Below are positions 1-8,247 of a stretch of DNA of 36,910 nt, piece after piece. Under the pieces are notes generated by a model. It did no database searches, was not told the DNA's origin, and worked only from the letters and a program-made list of their open reading frames with translations. The DNA is taken from positions 1 to 36,910 of the forward strand of contig JBBQFC010000034.1 in assembly GCA_038321615.1 (NCBI GenBank), given 5' to 3'. The translations under genes were made by a program, and so were the position numbers. Source of the DNA: JBBQFC01 sp038321615. Its GTDB lineage: Bacteria; Bacteroidota; Bacteroidia; Flavobacteriales_D; Cryomorphaceae. How positions within the stretch are numbered: the stretch's first letter is position 1; every line of letters starts with the position of its first letter.

Positions 1-876
1 GGAGGTGCTCATTCGCAAATCGAGCTCCTTGCGGTAATAGGCCTTTCGGCTAAAACCAGTAGGTACGCTGCCTACTATTACCACGCGTCCGCGCTGACGC
101 GCAATAATACCGGCAAACTCCACCGGATCGAGCGATGCGCTTGCAGCGGTGATAATGACCGCATCTACGCCAAAACCTTTTGAGAAAGCATCGATTTGCG
201 AATCGATGGTATCGTCGCTGCGGAGCGCAGAAGGTGTACCGCTGTGTGCGGCCAATTGCACCAATTCGGGCTTGAGATCGACGCCAAAAGCGCGGATTCC
301 GGAAGCTTCTAAAAGCCGAATGGTAATCTGCCCCAGCAGGCCCAAACCAATAACGGCACAGGACTCGCCGAGCGATAATTCGGCTCTGCGCAAGCCTTGC
401 ATTGCAATGGCGCCCAGGGTGGTAAAAGCGGCTTCGTCGAGGGGTGTGCCTTCGGGTAGCTTTATAGCCAAATTTTCGGAAACGGCAATCAGCTCGCCAT
501 GCGAAGCCGAAGCTCCGCCGCAAGCCACGCGATCGCCGGGGCGGAAAGTGCGAACGGCTTCGCCTACTTCTACCACCACACCCGAAGCGCTATAGCCAAG
601 TGGCTGAAGGGCTTCGAGCCGATTCATAACCATTTTATAGGTGGCGGCCAAGCCTTGGTTTCGCGCAAGTTTTATCACTTTTGCCACTTCTTCCTTCCGC
701 GATTTAGCTTTCGCCAAATAGCCTTTTCGAGCATCGGTAACCGTCTTGCCTTCGGTGCCTGTGCTTATGGCCGAGAAGTGGGTGCGGATTAAGAGTTCGC
801 CACGTCCCGGTTTAGGGCTGGGTAATTCGGCGATTTCCATTTCGCCCGATTTCAATGTCTGGAGGAGTTGTTGCAA
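1..876 (-). CDS. Zinc-ADH-like oxidoreductase domain, probably of a bi-domain oxidoreductase (3' end cut by window edge)
   Basis: I translated this frame by hand on the minus strand: 292 codons are open to the window edge. It begins MQQLLQTLKSGEMEIAELP and has the medium-chain dehydrogenase layout: GroES-like half with GYSASGVVVEVGEAV and GDRVA near residues 94-118, then a Rossmann half with GLGLLGQ near 180. The Cys zinc ligand usual in this superfamily (as in CGTD) is replaced by STGTE, so a catalytic zinc site is unlikely. The insert of about 30 basic residues after STGTE matches what I remember of 'bi-domain' oxidoreductases, in which a Gfo/Idh/MocA domain follows; that half would lie left of the window. 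Such proteins often occur in surface-polysaccharide loci. The start is TTG: an in-frame stop lies 9 codons upstream and AAAGG sits 8-12 nt before it. Substrate unknown. Confidence 0.8.
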   Translation of the reverse strand, partial: MQQLLQTLKSGEMEIAELPSPKPGRGELLIRTHFSAISTGTEGKTVTDARKGYLAKAKSRKEEVAKVIKLARNQGLAATYKMVMNRLEALQPLGYSASGVVVEVGEAVRTFRPGDRVACGGASASHGELIAVSENLAIKLPEGTPLDEAAFTTLGAIAMQGLRRAELSLGESCAVIGLGLLGQITIRLLEASGIRAFGVDLKPELVQLAAHSGTPSALRSDDTIDSQIDAFSKGFGVDAVIITAASASLDPVEFAGIIARQRGRVVIVGSVPTGFSRKAYYRKELDLRMSTS

Positions 877-898
877 GGGAGATTCCTTTTTATGATCG

Positions 899-906
899 CA
901 AAGCTA
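899..906 (-). promoter_or_regulatory. Bacteroidota -7 box for the oxidoreductase
   Basis: On the minus strand this reads TAGCTTTG, an exact match to the Bacteroidota -7 consensus TANNTTTG. It lies 22 nt before the TTG start, giving a predicted leader of about 15 nt that still holds AAAGG. I see no good TTTG -33 box 19-21 nt upstream, so the call rests on the -7 box alone. Confidence 0.4.
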
Positions 907-980
907 ATAAATCAAATAAAGGCTGATGGCTGCGGCAGGAAGACGCTTGAAAAGGTAGATGTGCGCATTACGATGTGCGG

Positions 981-999
981 AAAACGCGCTGCGGGCGTT
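981..999 (-). terminator. Possible intrinsic terminator
   Basis: On the minus strand AACGC and GCGTT form a 5-bp stem around a 7-nt loop, followed by two more Ts. It lies just after the stop of the 241-aa gene and before the next promoter, where a terminator is expected. The stem and T-run are short, so this is tentative. Confidence 0.35.
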
Positions 1000-1004
1000 G
1001 CTTT

Positions 1005-1730
1005 TCAGGGCAATTTTGAGAAATAGGCTTCGTCGATTCCGATGGCATCGGGGCCTTCGCCTCCGCGGATGTTGGTGATAGCCACTTCCAGTCCACCTAT
1101 TTCATGCATCGCCGCCAATTTGGCTCCGTTTACATCTGTCCAATTGCTCCAGGTGGCTTCCAGCCCGCCGATCGGGATGATCTTTACCCACATTTTATAG
1201 GCAATCGGGAGCCCGTTTTCATCCAATATCCACAAATAGGCATCGCCGGGCGTTACGCCGCCGCTGGCATAGGTCACCATCAGTCCGTCGCCGCGATCGG
1301 TTTTCACCACCGAGCGGGTGGTTCCCGCGTCGCGCGCCTTGGCAGGCGCATTGAGCCAGAAAGAATCGTTGCACCAATAATTCCAGGCTTTTTCTTTGGC
1401 TGCTTCGTAGGCTTCTCCTTCCAGTGTTTTATCGCCTTCCGAAGCCAGGAAGTTCATTTCCACCAGGTCTATTTGCACCTTAAATTCGTCCCACGCCACC
1501 TCAGCGCGTTCGCCCTTGCGATCCCATAAATAATGGTGATCGTCGCGAAAACTCCAGGCCACGTAGTGCAGGCTATCCCAGCTTTTCTTGCCAATGGCCT
1601 TCCACATTTTATCGGTGAGGGCTTCGGCTTCGGAACCCGGGCTTCCCGTTGGTTTCGATTCGTTTACAAACAAAAAAGCCACCACTCCGGCGGCAATTAG
1701 CACGATTAGAATTCGAATAAAAATTTTCAT
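1005..1730 (-). CDS. Conserved membrane-anchored protein of unknown function (241 aa)
   Basis: The N-terminus MKIFIRILIVLIAAGVVAFL is a basic start plus a hydrophobic stretch, either an uncleaved membrane anchor or a signal peptide; no lipobox is visible. The remaining ~215 residues look like one soluble domain rich in Trp, with SWDSLHYVAWSFRDDHHYLW near 50, DSFWLNAP near 122 and LMVTYASGGVTPGDAYLWIL near 150. It resembles an uncharacterised protein I remember from Flavobacteriia, but I know of no assigned function. Its ATG overlaps the TGA of the upstream PKD gene by one base (TGATG), so the two are probably translationally coupled and may act together in the envelope. That link is inference from gene order. 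Confidence 0.8.
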   Translation of the reverse strand: MKIFIRILIVLIAAGVVAFLFVNESKPTGSPGSEAEALTDKMWKAIGKKSWDSLHYVAWSFRDDHHYLWDRKGERAEVAWDEFKVQIDLVEMNFLASEGDKTLEGEAYEAAKEKAWNYWCNDSFWLNAPAKARDAGTTRSVVKTDRGDGLMVTYASGGVTPGDAYLWILDENGLPIAYKMWVKIIPIGGLEATWSNWTDVNGAKLAAMHEIGGLEVAITNIRGGEGPDAIGIDEAYFSKLP

Positions 1731-4465
1731 CAGCGCAGCAGTCTTACAGATCCTTTGTATTCAAAATTGGAAAGCGAGTTGTCCTTCAATCGAATAACGT
1801 ATTGGTAAACACCCGCCTCCGAAAAATAATCTTCATTTACGCTCGCCCCATTCCAACCGACATCAAGCCCCGATCGATGAAAAACTTGCTGCCCCCAACG
1901 GTTGTATATGTACATTTCGAGCTCTATTAAACCCGATGCCACAGGTCGGAAAATATCATTGAGTCCGTCGCCGTCGGGGCTGAAGGCATTGGGAATAAAA
2001 ATCAAGTGGTCAGAAATCAAAATTCGTCCGGTAATTCGATCCACGCATCCGAATTCGTTTTGCACGGTTTGGGTTACATCCTGTGGTTCTACATTTTGCA
2101 GGAAATGCTCAAAGCTACAGGTCTCAAAAAGCTGGTTATCGAAAAAATAGCTGCAAGAAACAGAGCCTTGGCTTAGATCGATTATTTCCATCTCGGGATT
2201 AATCGCCGATACGGTGCCCGGCTCAATTTTAAACCCGGCAATAGGCGATGGCACCACTTCTACCACGTCGTTTACAGCGTGCACATCGCTATCGATGCAG
2301 CCATTGAGGTTGGAAATCTTTAGGGAAACCGAATAAATACCTGGCTCGGTAAAAACATGCAACGGGTTTCGGGAGTTCGAAAACAAACCGTCTCCAAAAT
2401 CCCATTCGTAGAGCACGGAAGAACTCTGCGTAAATGACTCATCGACAAATTGCACCGAGAGTGGCGCACAACCAAAGGCTGTGGGAACGTTGAAATCGGC
2501 GGTAGGATTGGCATGCAAATTCACCCGCGCACTATCGACCCGGGTGCATCCATTTTCGGAGATACTGAGGTGCACCGTATAAATGCCTGGTGCCGCGTAG
2601 GTGATGCCGGCGGGATTGGCAACCGAACTACCCGCCACATTGGCGCTGGGAAAAGTCCAGATAAAACTCGCCGCCGAAGAAAAAGAGCCCCCTGCTTCAA
2701 GCGAAACGCTGTGTCCGTCGAAACATTGCACCGGCAAGGACTGCACATCTGGAGCGAGCAGCGTGTGGATGTCAAAATCTTCGGTGGTGGTAGCAGGGCA
2801 AGTGGCGGGATTGCTCGCTGTAAGGGTAACGCTATAGACACCCGGAGCGGGAAAAGTAAAACCTGCCTGGGGACCGGTTGCCACGTCGCTATCGGTGCCA
2901 ACTACGCCAAAATCCCATTGGAAGATCGTACCGTTGGTGTTTACCTGCGAAAATTGATAGTTCAAACCGTTGCAGAATAGATTCTGTGGGATTATGGAGG
3001 CCGATGGTGGCTCCACTACATCGACTACAATTTGATCTTGCCCTTCGCAGACTCCATCTACCACCGACACATTGATGGTCTGGGGGCCAAAAGATGAGAA
3101 GGTAATGCCGCTCACCGAAGGGGTGTTAGCGGTTTGGCTACTGGCATTGGGGCCAAAATCCCACGTTATAATCGCCTGGTTTTCATTGTATGCGCCCGAT
3201 GAAGTAAACTCGAACTGTGTTTGACCGTTCACGCATATAAATCCTTGGGGAATGGCATTTATGGAAGTTTCGGCGTAAAGGGGTAGCGTAATTTGGACGG
3301 TATCGCTACAGAAAAAACCGGGATTCGTAACGAGTGTTACCACATATGTACCCGTATCGGGATACGTATAAACAGGCGAATAGGCGCTACTTACATCCGT
3401 ATCGGTGGACGGATCGCCAAAATCCCACGCAAACACATTCACAGGATTGCTATTATTGATGAACGCGAAAAAAAGATCGTCGCATAAATCTTCAATAGAA
3501 GGCTGGCCTATCAGGGCAGTAGAAGAAGGCTCGCAGAAGGCTACATTGAATTGAAAATCGCGGGTATTGGTGCTTAGCAGGATACCATTGCGCCACTCTT
3601 CCACACAGACCCCCACTACGAATTGGCCAAGCTGAGTTGGCGTACCGGTGAGCAAACCAGTGGTAGCGTTTATTGACAAGCCCGGACTGGCATTGATCGG
3701 ATTAATAGCCGAAAACCCTCCACCCCATGTCACCTGGTTATAAGGCGGATTGTCGGGCGGATTGGGAGCTGGTTCGGCTTGGCTTCCGCCAATAAATGGG
3801 GAGCACAGCTTGTACGACAAGGAGTCGCCATCGGGATCGGTGGCGCTGTGATCGAACTGGAGAAACTCTTGTGCGCAAAGCACCGGAGGGGGAAAATTAT
3901 TGTATCGAGCCTTGCTGTTGCAAATAGCTTCTGACGAAGGAGGGATTCTGCCCAGTACGCTTAAGCCCTGCGCGCCCGGATTCGTCAGATTCTGAATGGT
4001 TTGATTCCTACAGCAACGCTGATAAACTACCGTGTAAGCTTGTGCGGCATCGGGCATAGTAACTTCGAAAATATAAGTGCCCTGTTCGATACATACATCG
4101 GGGGGAATAGCCAGGCATGGGGAGCTTAGATCGGGTTCAATATTACCTTGATCGGCTACGAACGATTGAATGCTAAATACCAAATTATTTGCCCCATTGA
4201 AAATCCCAAAAGTGGCTGGATTGTCGAATTGCGCGCCCGAGCTGTTGCAGTCGCGGTAGAGTTTTAGGGTTATTTCGTAGGTATTTCCAGAAACGCAGGT
4301 GTAGTACATTTCGGCACCAATGATGTGCTCTGCCCTGGTCAACGAAGGCAGGAACATACTCAGAATAAAAATAAACCAATAGGTATTTCGCAAACTGTCA
4401 AGCTGTTGAATCGCTCGAAAAGAGAACGTCGGTCCCGACTTAAAGTTGCACGAATACTTTGGCAT
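1730..4465 (-). CDS. Secreted PKD-repeat protein with T9SS type B C-terminal domain (gliding motility-associated)
   Basis: A 911-aa secreted protein. A hydrophobic signal (YWFIFILSMFLPSL, about 29-42) precedes a domain opening HIIGAEMYYTC...KLYRDC, common at the start of Bacteroidota PKD proteins. About five PKD-like domains follow, marked by AWDFGDPS, TWDFGPN, QWDFGVV, FIWTFPS and YEWDFGDG. The last ~85 residues, from FIPNAFSPDGDGLNDIF through YNRWGQQVF to SVRLLR, are a CHU_C/TIGR04131 domain, the type B signal for T9SS export. It is probably an adhesin or cell-surface structural protein. The signal peptide sits after an unusually long basic N-terminal stretch; a TTG at codon 25 would give a compact signal peptide (MRNTYWFIFIL...), so the start is uncertain. 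It overlaps the next gene by one base. Confidence 0.9.
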   Translation of the reverse strand: MPKYSCNFKSGPTFSFRAIQQLDSLRNTYWFIFILSMFLPSLTRAEHIIGAEMYYTCVSGNTYEITLKLYRDCNSSGAQFDNPATFGIFNGANNLVFSIQSFVADQGNIEPDLSSPCLAIPPDVCIEQGTYIFEVTMPDAAQAYTVVYQRCCRNQTIQNLTNPGAQGLSVLGRIPPSSEAICNSKARYNNFPPPVLCAQEFLQFDHSATDPDGDSLSYKLCSPFIGGSQAEPAPNPPDNPPYNQVTWGGGFSAINPINASPGLSINATTGLLTGTPTQLGQFVVGVCVEEWRNGILLSTNTRDFQFNVAFCEPSSTALIGQPSIEDLCDDLFFAFINNSNPVNVFAWDFGDPSTDTDVSSAYSPVYTYPDTGTYVVTLVTNPGFFCSDTVQITLPLYAETSINAIPQGFICVNGQTQFEFTSSGAYNENQAIITWDFGPNASSQTANTPSVSGITFSSFGPQTINVSVVDGVCEGQDQIVVDVVEPPSASIIPQNLFCNGLNYQFSQVNTNGTIFQWDFGVVGTDSDVATGPQAGFTFPAPGVYSVTLTASNPATCPATTTEDFDIHTLLAPDVQSLPVQCFDGHSVSLEAGGSFSSAASFIWTFPSANVAGSSVANPAGITYAAPGIYTVHLSISENGCTRVDSARVNLHANPTADFNVPTAFGCAPLSVQFVDESFTQSSSVLYEWDFGDGLFSNSRNPLHVFTEPGIYSVSLKISNLNGCIDSDVHAVNDVVEVVPSPIAGFKIEPGTVSAINPEMEIIDLSQGSVSCSYFFDNQLFETCSFEHFLQNVEPQDVTQTVQNEFGCVDRITGRILISDHLIFIPNAFSPDGDGLNDIFRPVASGLIELEMYIYNRWGQQVFHRSGLDVGWNGASVNEDYFSEAGVYQYVIRLKDNSLSNFEYKGSVRLLR

Positions 4466-4471
4466 AGCGCT

Positions 4472-4479
4472 CTAAGGTA
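4472..4479 (-). promoter_or_regulatory. Possible -7 box directly before the PKD gene
   Basis: The minus strand reads TACCTTAG, 7 of 8 with TANNTTTG, and only 6 nt separate it from the ATG at 4465. If used, the mRNA would be leaderless or nearly so, or translation would start at the TTG 24 codons later. Confidence 0.25.
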
Positions 4480-4542
4480 CGAGGTTCGGAAGAGTAGTGA
4501 AAGTCAAAATGAGAATCGGTCAATCTCAAAATCGCCAATCTA

Positions 4543-4785
4543 CTATTCCCTTCGGCAATTTTGGCGGGCAGCTTCGTACGTTTCAGCATCGCATAAAAGC
4601 CAGCGACCATCGAGCATTTCGATCATATCTTGCAACAAATAGCGGTCGGGAAGTATTGTAGCTTTGAACCGGTGAATCAAACACCGCGAACCTACGATCT
4701 GAAGCTCTTCGAAACTATCGGCAGCATCGATTTTGAAGAATGAAGAGTCATTGGGATATTTGCGGTAAATGGGGAAAGCCGACAT
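4543..4785 (-). CDS. Conserved hypothetical protein (80 aa)
   Basis: The true start is the ATG at 4785 (MSAFPIYRKYPNDSSFFKID...). The frame stays open further upstream, but that extension lies antisense to the TPR gene and does not look like protein. The compact sequence (FPIYRKYPN, SFFKI, FEELQ, ILPDRYLLQDMIE, DAETYEAA) resembles small uncharacterised proteins I remember from Flavobacteriia; no function is known to me. There is no signal peptide or membrane segment, so it is probably cytosolic. It is transcribed divergently from the TPR gene with only 9 nt between start codons, and an exact -7 box for it lies inside the neighbour's first codons. Confidence 0.75.
   Translation of the reverse strand: MSAFPIYRKYPNDSSFFKIDAADSFEELQIVGSRCLIHRFKATILPDRYLLQDMIEMLDGRWLLCDAETYEAARQNCRRE
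4732..4762 (+). promoter_or_regulatory. Bacteroidota-type promoter for the TPR/nuclease operon
   Basis: TTTG at 4732-4735 (-33 box), a 19-nt spacer, then GATATTTG at 4755-4762 (7 of 8 with TANNTTTG). Both boxes and their spacing fit the primary Bacteroidota sigma factor. The start codon is at 4795, giving a leader of about 25 nt. The whole promoter lies within the coding region of the divergent 80-aa gene. Confidence 0.5.
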
Positions 4786-4794
4786 GATAAAAAA

Positions 4795-5370
4795 ATGAGC
4801 AACAAAGATACGTACATTCAAAAGGCCGAAAAATATTACGAAGCTGCCAAACACAAGGAAGCCGTTTACTGGTATAGCCGGGCTATAACCGAAGACATGA
4901 AGGACGCCGAACTCTTCGCCCAGCGGGGTGTAGCGCATTATCACCTCGGCGATCTGCCTTCGGCATTGGCCGATCTCAATACGGCGCTCGAGCTGGAGCC
5001 ACAAAACCCATATCGGCACTCGAGCCGCGCTTACATGCGCGATGCCATGGGCGACACAGCCGGAGCAATTGCCGATTATGAGAAGGCCATACGCCTCGAT
5101 CCCGACGATGCGGTAGCGCACAATAACCTCGGCATGTTGGAAGAAAAAATGGGCCGAAATCAAAAAGCCCAAACGCTGTTTGCATTTGCCGACAAGCTAA
5201 TGGCCGATAGCGGCCAAACCGAACCCATCGGCGAAAGGCCAAAAAACATCCAGGCGGAGATTAATTCAACCCGGCGGGAAGAAAATTTAGGAAGCGTAGT
5301 CAAGAGCGTGCTTACGAGCCGCAAAGGCTTTGCCAATTTCCTTACTTTCGTCCGAAAGGGTTTCAAGTAA
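4795..5370 (+). CDS. Tetratricopeptide repeat protein (191 aa)
   Basis: Three to four TPR units fill residues 5-135: AEKYYEAAKHKEAVYWYSRA, then FAQRGVAHYHLGDLPSALAD, then YRHSSRAYMRDAMGDTAGAI and VAHNNLGMLEEKMGRNQKAQ. These helical repeats are scaffolds for protein binding. The C-terminal ~55 residues are basic and less ordered, ending TFVRKGFK. There is no signal peptide, so it is cytosolic. Its TAA is followed immediately by the ATG of the AddB-like nuclease with no gap, suggesting translational coupling; it may be an accessory factor for that enzyme, which is inference. TPR repeats begin almost at once after the ATG, supporting this start. Confidence 0.85.
   Translation: MSNKDTYIQKAEKYYEAAKHKEAVYWYSRAITEDMKDAELFAQRGVAHYHLGDLPSALADLNTALELEPQNPYRHSSRAYMRDAMGDTAGAIADYEKAIRLDPDDAVAHNNLGMLEEKMGRNQKAQTLFAFADKLMADSGQTEPIGERPKNIQAEINSTRREENLGSVVKSVLTSRKGFANFLTFVRKGFK
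4803..4810 (-). promoter_or_regulatory. -7 box for the 80-aa gene, inside the TPR coding sequence
   Basis: The minus strand reads TATCTTTG, an exact TANNTTTG match, 17 nt before the ATG at 4785. It covers codons 3-6 of the divergent TPR gene. No clear -33 TTTG is visible. Confidence 0.45.
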
Positions 5371-8091
5371 ATGAATTATTTCTTACGAAAACTTGCCGAG
5401 TCGCTGCTCCACGGCGATCTGCGGCATACGCTGGTTATCCTGCCCAATCGGCGGTCGGGAGCGGTACTACGGCAAATTTTGGTAGATCAAATGCCGAAAG
5501 GGGGATACCTTCCGGAGATTACCACCTTGCACGCCTGGGCGGCAGAGCTCACCGAAATGGAAACCGCCAATAACCTGAGTTTGAAGTTCGCGCTGTACGA
5601 TATCTATCGGCAGCAAATGGGAGAAGGGGCACAAACGATTTCTCAATTCTTCTCCTGGGCCGATATACTGATCGGTGACTTCAATGACATTGACAATTAC
5701 CTAATTGACCCCCGCCAACTCTTTCGAAATTTGGCTCAATACACCGAAATCGAACATTTCAGTTTTTTAGAAGATCCGCTATCGGCCAAACAGAAAGACT
5801 ATGCCAGGTTTTGGAACACGCTTTACGATCTTTTTCAAGCCTTTCGGCAAAAATTGCTCAGCGCACAGCAGGGTTATCCCGGTTTGATTATGTCCGAATG
5901 TTTGGAACGCCTAAAAACGCTCGAGCCAAAGGAGAATTCTAAGATTTTCATAGCCGGTTTTAATGCCCTCACAGCCGCAGAATTTGCCATTTTCAAACAT
6001 TTACAAACGGAGCACAATGCGCAGGTTTATTTCGATCTCGACCGCTGCTTCGAAGCGCCAAACACCGATCGAGCAGGCTACTTTGTGCGAAAAAACAGGT
6101 CCAAAGGTTTAGGAAACATCCTTTCCTTGCCGCATTCGCTCGCCGACGCATCGATCGATCTTCATATCTGGGAAGCATCCAGCGATTTATCCCAGACTAT
6201 TTCGCTTCGGGCCATTTTACAAACGTTAAGCGCCGATGAACTTGCCAAAACAGCCGTGGTTTTAGCCGATGAGAATCTGCTGATACCCGCCATAGAAGCC
6301 CTGCCAGAAGGAATTGGGAGTCCAAATATTACCATGGGTTTGCCCGTAGGCGGAGGCATACTTCAAAAGTGGGTGGAAGCGCTGTTTGGAATGCTCCATG
6401 CGCAAAATCTGGGCGGCGCAGCGGGGCAACGCAGAGCGCGCGAAGCATTTTTGGACGAAACCTTGTGCAGAGCGCTTTTCACTTCAGCCGAGCATAAAGC
6501 GCTTCTGGCTTCGCTGGAAAGCGGAAATAATAAGCCGTCAACTTTGGAAGGCTCACTTCACGCTGTGCTGAAAGGGCAAGATGCCGAGCGGGTTCAAAAC
6601 CTGGCCGCAGTATTTAAATGGCTTGCGGCCAAAATCGAAACAATCCATTTACAGCCCAGGCAGCAGGCGACCGTAGAGGCCGGAGTGGCGGTGCTTATGG
6701 CGAGCATCCAGGAAATTAAAGTTTTCGACGAGAGTCGGCACTTAGATTCGCACGCCCTCGAAGGAGCCTTGCTCAAAAGTTTGCAGGCACAGACCATCGA
6801 TGTACTCAGCGAAGCCCGCGATAACCTTCAGATCACAGGTCTGTTGGAAACCCGGGCACTCGACTACGAACGCCTCATTATTTGTTCGGTAAACGAGGAG
6901 ACCTTGCCCGGCAATAAACGCGGCGACAGCTTTATACCCTTCGAAATTAGAAACGCAAAAAACCTACCCGGTAAACAAGAGAAAGAATCTGTTTTCGCTT
7001 ACTACTTCTACCGCCTACTGCAATCGGCGAAGCACGTAACCCTGATTTACAACAGCGCCAACGATGGGGTAAAAAGCGGCGAAAGAAGCCGGTACATCCA
7101 TCAGTTGCAATATGAATGGTCGGTGACAAATCCCAATCTCCGCATCGCCTATTTTGCGCTTGAAAGTACTGTGACGCTTGAAAATGACGCCGATCTGACC
7201 ATACTAAAGACGCCCGGGATTCAAGCCGCCATTAAAGCTTATATCGAAACTGGTCTCAGCGTTTCTTCCCTGAATAAATTTTACGAAGATCCATTGGACT
7301 GGTATTACAAATATGTACTCCGCCTGAAAACGCCCGATGCGCAAGAGGACTTTGACGCTGCGAAATACGGCTCGATGATCCATTTGATATTGGAAGAGCT
7401 TTATACACCACATATCGGATTTCCGCTCACGGCAGAGCGCCTTTCGGCTTTGGAAGAAGCCTTGCCGGGCCTGCTGTTGGAAGTGTTCGAAAAGGAGTTT
7501 CCAAATCGAAACTTGGAAGTGGGCGAAATCCGCCTGCGGATGGAGCAAATGCGGCATGCCATCCGGAAGTTTATTGCTACGGAGAAAAGAGATGCAGCGG
7601 CAGGCCAAATTACCACCGTTAAGGCGCTGGAGCTTTACGTCGAGGCCATTCAACCGATCCACACCGCATGGGGCGATGTGGAAGTGAAGCTTCGCGGCTA
7701 CATCGACCGGGTGGCGACCCAAAATGGAAAGTGGTGGGTAATAGACTATAAATCGGGGAAGGTGGACCATAGGGATTTAAATTTCAAAGTGCCCGCCGAT
7801 GAGCTGAAAATCGCCAATGTGAGTAAGGGAATCCAGCTTTTGGTGTACAAACGGCTGCTTGCGGAGAAGGCGGAAGAGTTCGGAATCCGACCCAGCGATC
7901 TGAAGGAAGCAGGTGGCCGCATTATCAGCCTTCAGAAACCGGGCCTTACCGACCTTATACTCCATACTGCAGCCGATGATGAAGAAGAATTTTTCATAGA
8001 ATTGCTTACGCGGGTGGTGTCGGATATGCTCGACCCCGATTTGCCCATTGCGCGCAATGAAAAAGCGAAGTACGCAGAGTTCGAAGTTTAA
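5371..8091 (+). CDS. PD-(D/E)XK nuclease family protein, AddB/RexB-like
   Basis: A 906-aa protein of AddB-like size. It opens with ILPNRRSGAVLRQIL (about 24-38), typical of Bacteroidota AddB-like proteins, and has a helicase-like middle with YERLIICSVNEETLPGNKRG near 500, the degenerate SF1 'VNEE.LPG' motif. The C-terminal RecB-type nuclease shows G.MIHLILEEL with His671 and the catalytic core VIDYKSGK with Asp792 and Lys794. I find no P-loop GxxxxGKT near the N-terminus and no cysteines after the nuclease core, so the AddB Fe-S cluster appears absent. AddB works with the AddA helicase-nuclease in processing double-strand breaks; no addA is in the window. It starts directly on the stop of the TPR gene. 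Confidence 0.85.
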   Translation: MNYFLRKLAESLLHGDLRHTLVILPNRRSGAVLRQILVDQMPKGGYLPEITTLHAWAAELTEMETANNLSLKFALYDIYRQQMGEGAQTISQFFSWADILIGDFNDIDNYLIDPRQLFRNLAQYTEIEHFSFLEDPLSAKQKDYARFWNTLYDLFQAFRQKLLSAQQGYPGLIMSECLERLKTLEPKENSKIFIAGFNALTAAEFAIFKHLQTEHNAQVYFDLDRCFEAPNTDRAGYFVRKNRSKGLGNILSLPHSLADASIDLHIWEASSDLSQTISLRAILQTLSADELAKTAVVLADENLLIPAIEALPEGIGSPNITMGLPVGGGILQKWVEALFGMLHAQNLGGAAGQRRAREAFLDETLCRALFTSAEHKALLASLESGNNKPSTLEGSLHAVLKGQDAERVQNLAAVFKWLAAKIETIHLQPRQQATVEAGVAVLMASIQEIKVFDESRHLDSHALEGALLKSLQAQTIDVLSEARDNLQITGLLETRALDYERLIICSVNEETLPGNKRGDSFIPFEIRNAKNLPGKQEKESVFAYYFYRLLQSAKHVTLIYNSANDGVKSGERSRYIHQLQYEWSVTNPNLRIAYFALESTVTLENDADLTILKTPGIQAAIKAYIETGLSVSSLNKFYEDPLDWYYKYVLRLKTPDAQEDFDAAKYGSMIHLILEELYTPHIGFPLTAERLSALEEALPGLLLEVFEKEFPNRNLEVGEIRLRMEQMRHAIRKFIATEKRDAAAGQITTVKALELYVEAIQPIHTAWGDVEVKLRGYIDRVATQNGKWWVIDYKSGKVDHRDLNFKVPADELKIANVSKGIQLLVYKRLLAEKAEEFGIRPSDLKEAGGRIISLQKPGLTDLILHTAADDEEEFFIELLTRVVSDMLDPDLPIARNEKAKYAEFEV

Positions 8092-8097
8092 AGCACG

Positions 8098-8124
8098 AAA
8101 AAAGCGCTCCGAAAAGCGCCTTTT
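8098..8124. terminator. Bidirectional intrinsic terminator between convergent genes
   Basis: A-tract, stem GCGCT (8104-8108), 6-nt loop, AGCGC (8115-8119), one C, then TTTT. The A-tract and T-run flank the stem on both sides, so it can work on either strand. It lies 12 nt after the nuclease stop and faces the response regulator gene arriving from the right. Confidence 0.6.
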
Positions 8125-8247
8125 AAACCTGCAAGGAAAATTTGAAACCACCTAAAAGACGCGGATGAATGGAAGGGTTGCCTAAAAGTTGCGTCATCGA
8201 GCTAAAAAAAATCAAATTAATATTCAATTCGCTGATTTTCAATGCGT

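Noticed and set aside
50..523. 157-aa Arg-rich minus-strand frame at the left edge
   Set aside because: It is an out-of-frame shadow of the oxidoreductase, whose real frame shows the expected GroES and Rossmann motifs.
2320..3075. Several frames antisense or out of phase inside the PKD gene
   Set aside because: They are low-complexity shadows rich in Arg, Pro and Cys with no domain pattern; the PKD/CHU_C frame explains this DNA.
4786..5172. Long upstream extension of the minus-strand 80-aa gene
   Set aside because: It is antisense to the well-supported TPR gene, and the translated part has no protein-like pattern; the ATG at 4785 starts a compact conserved-looking protein.
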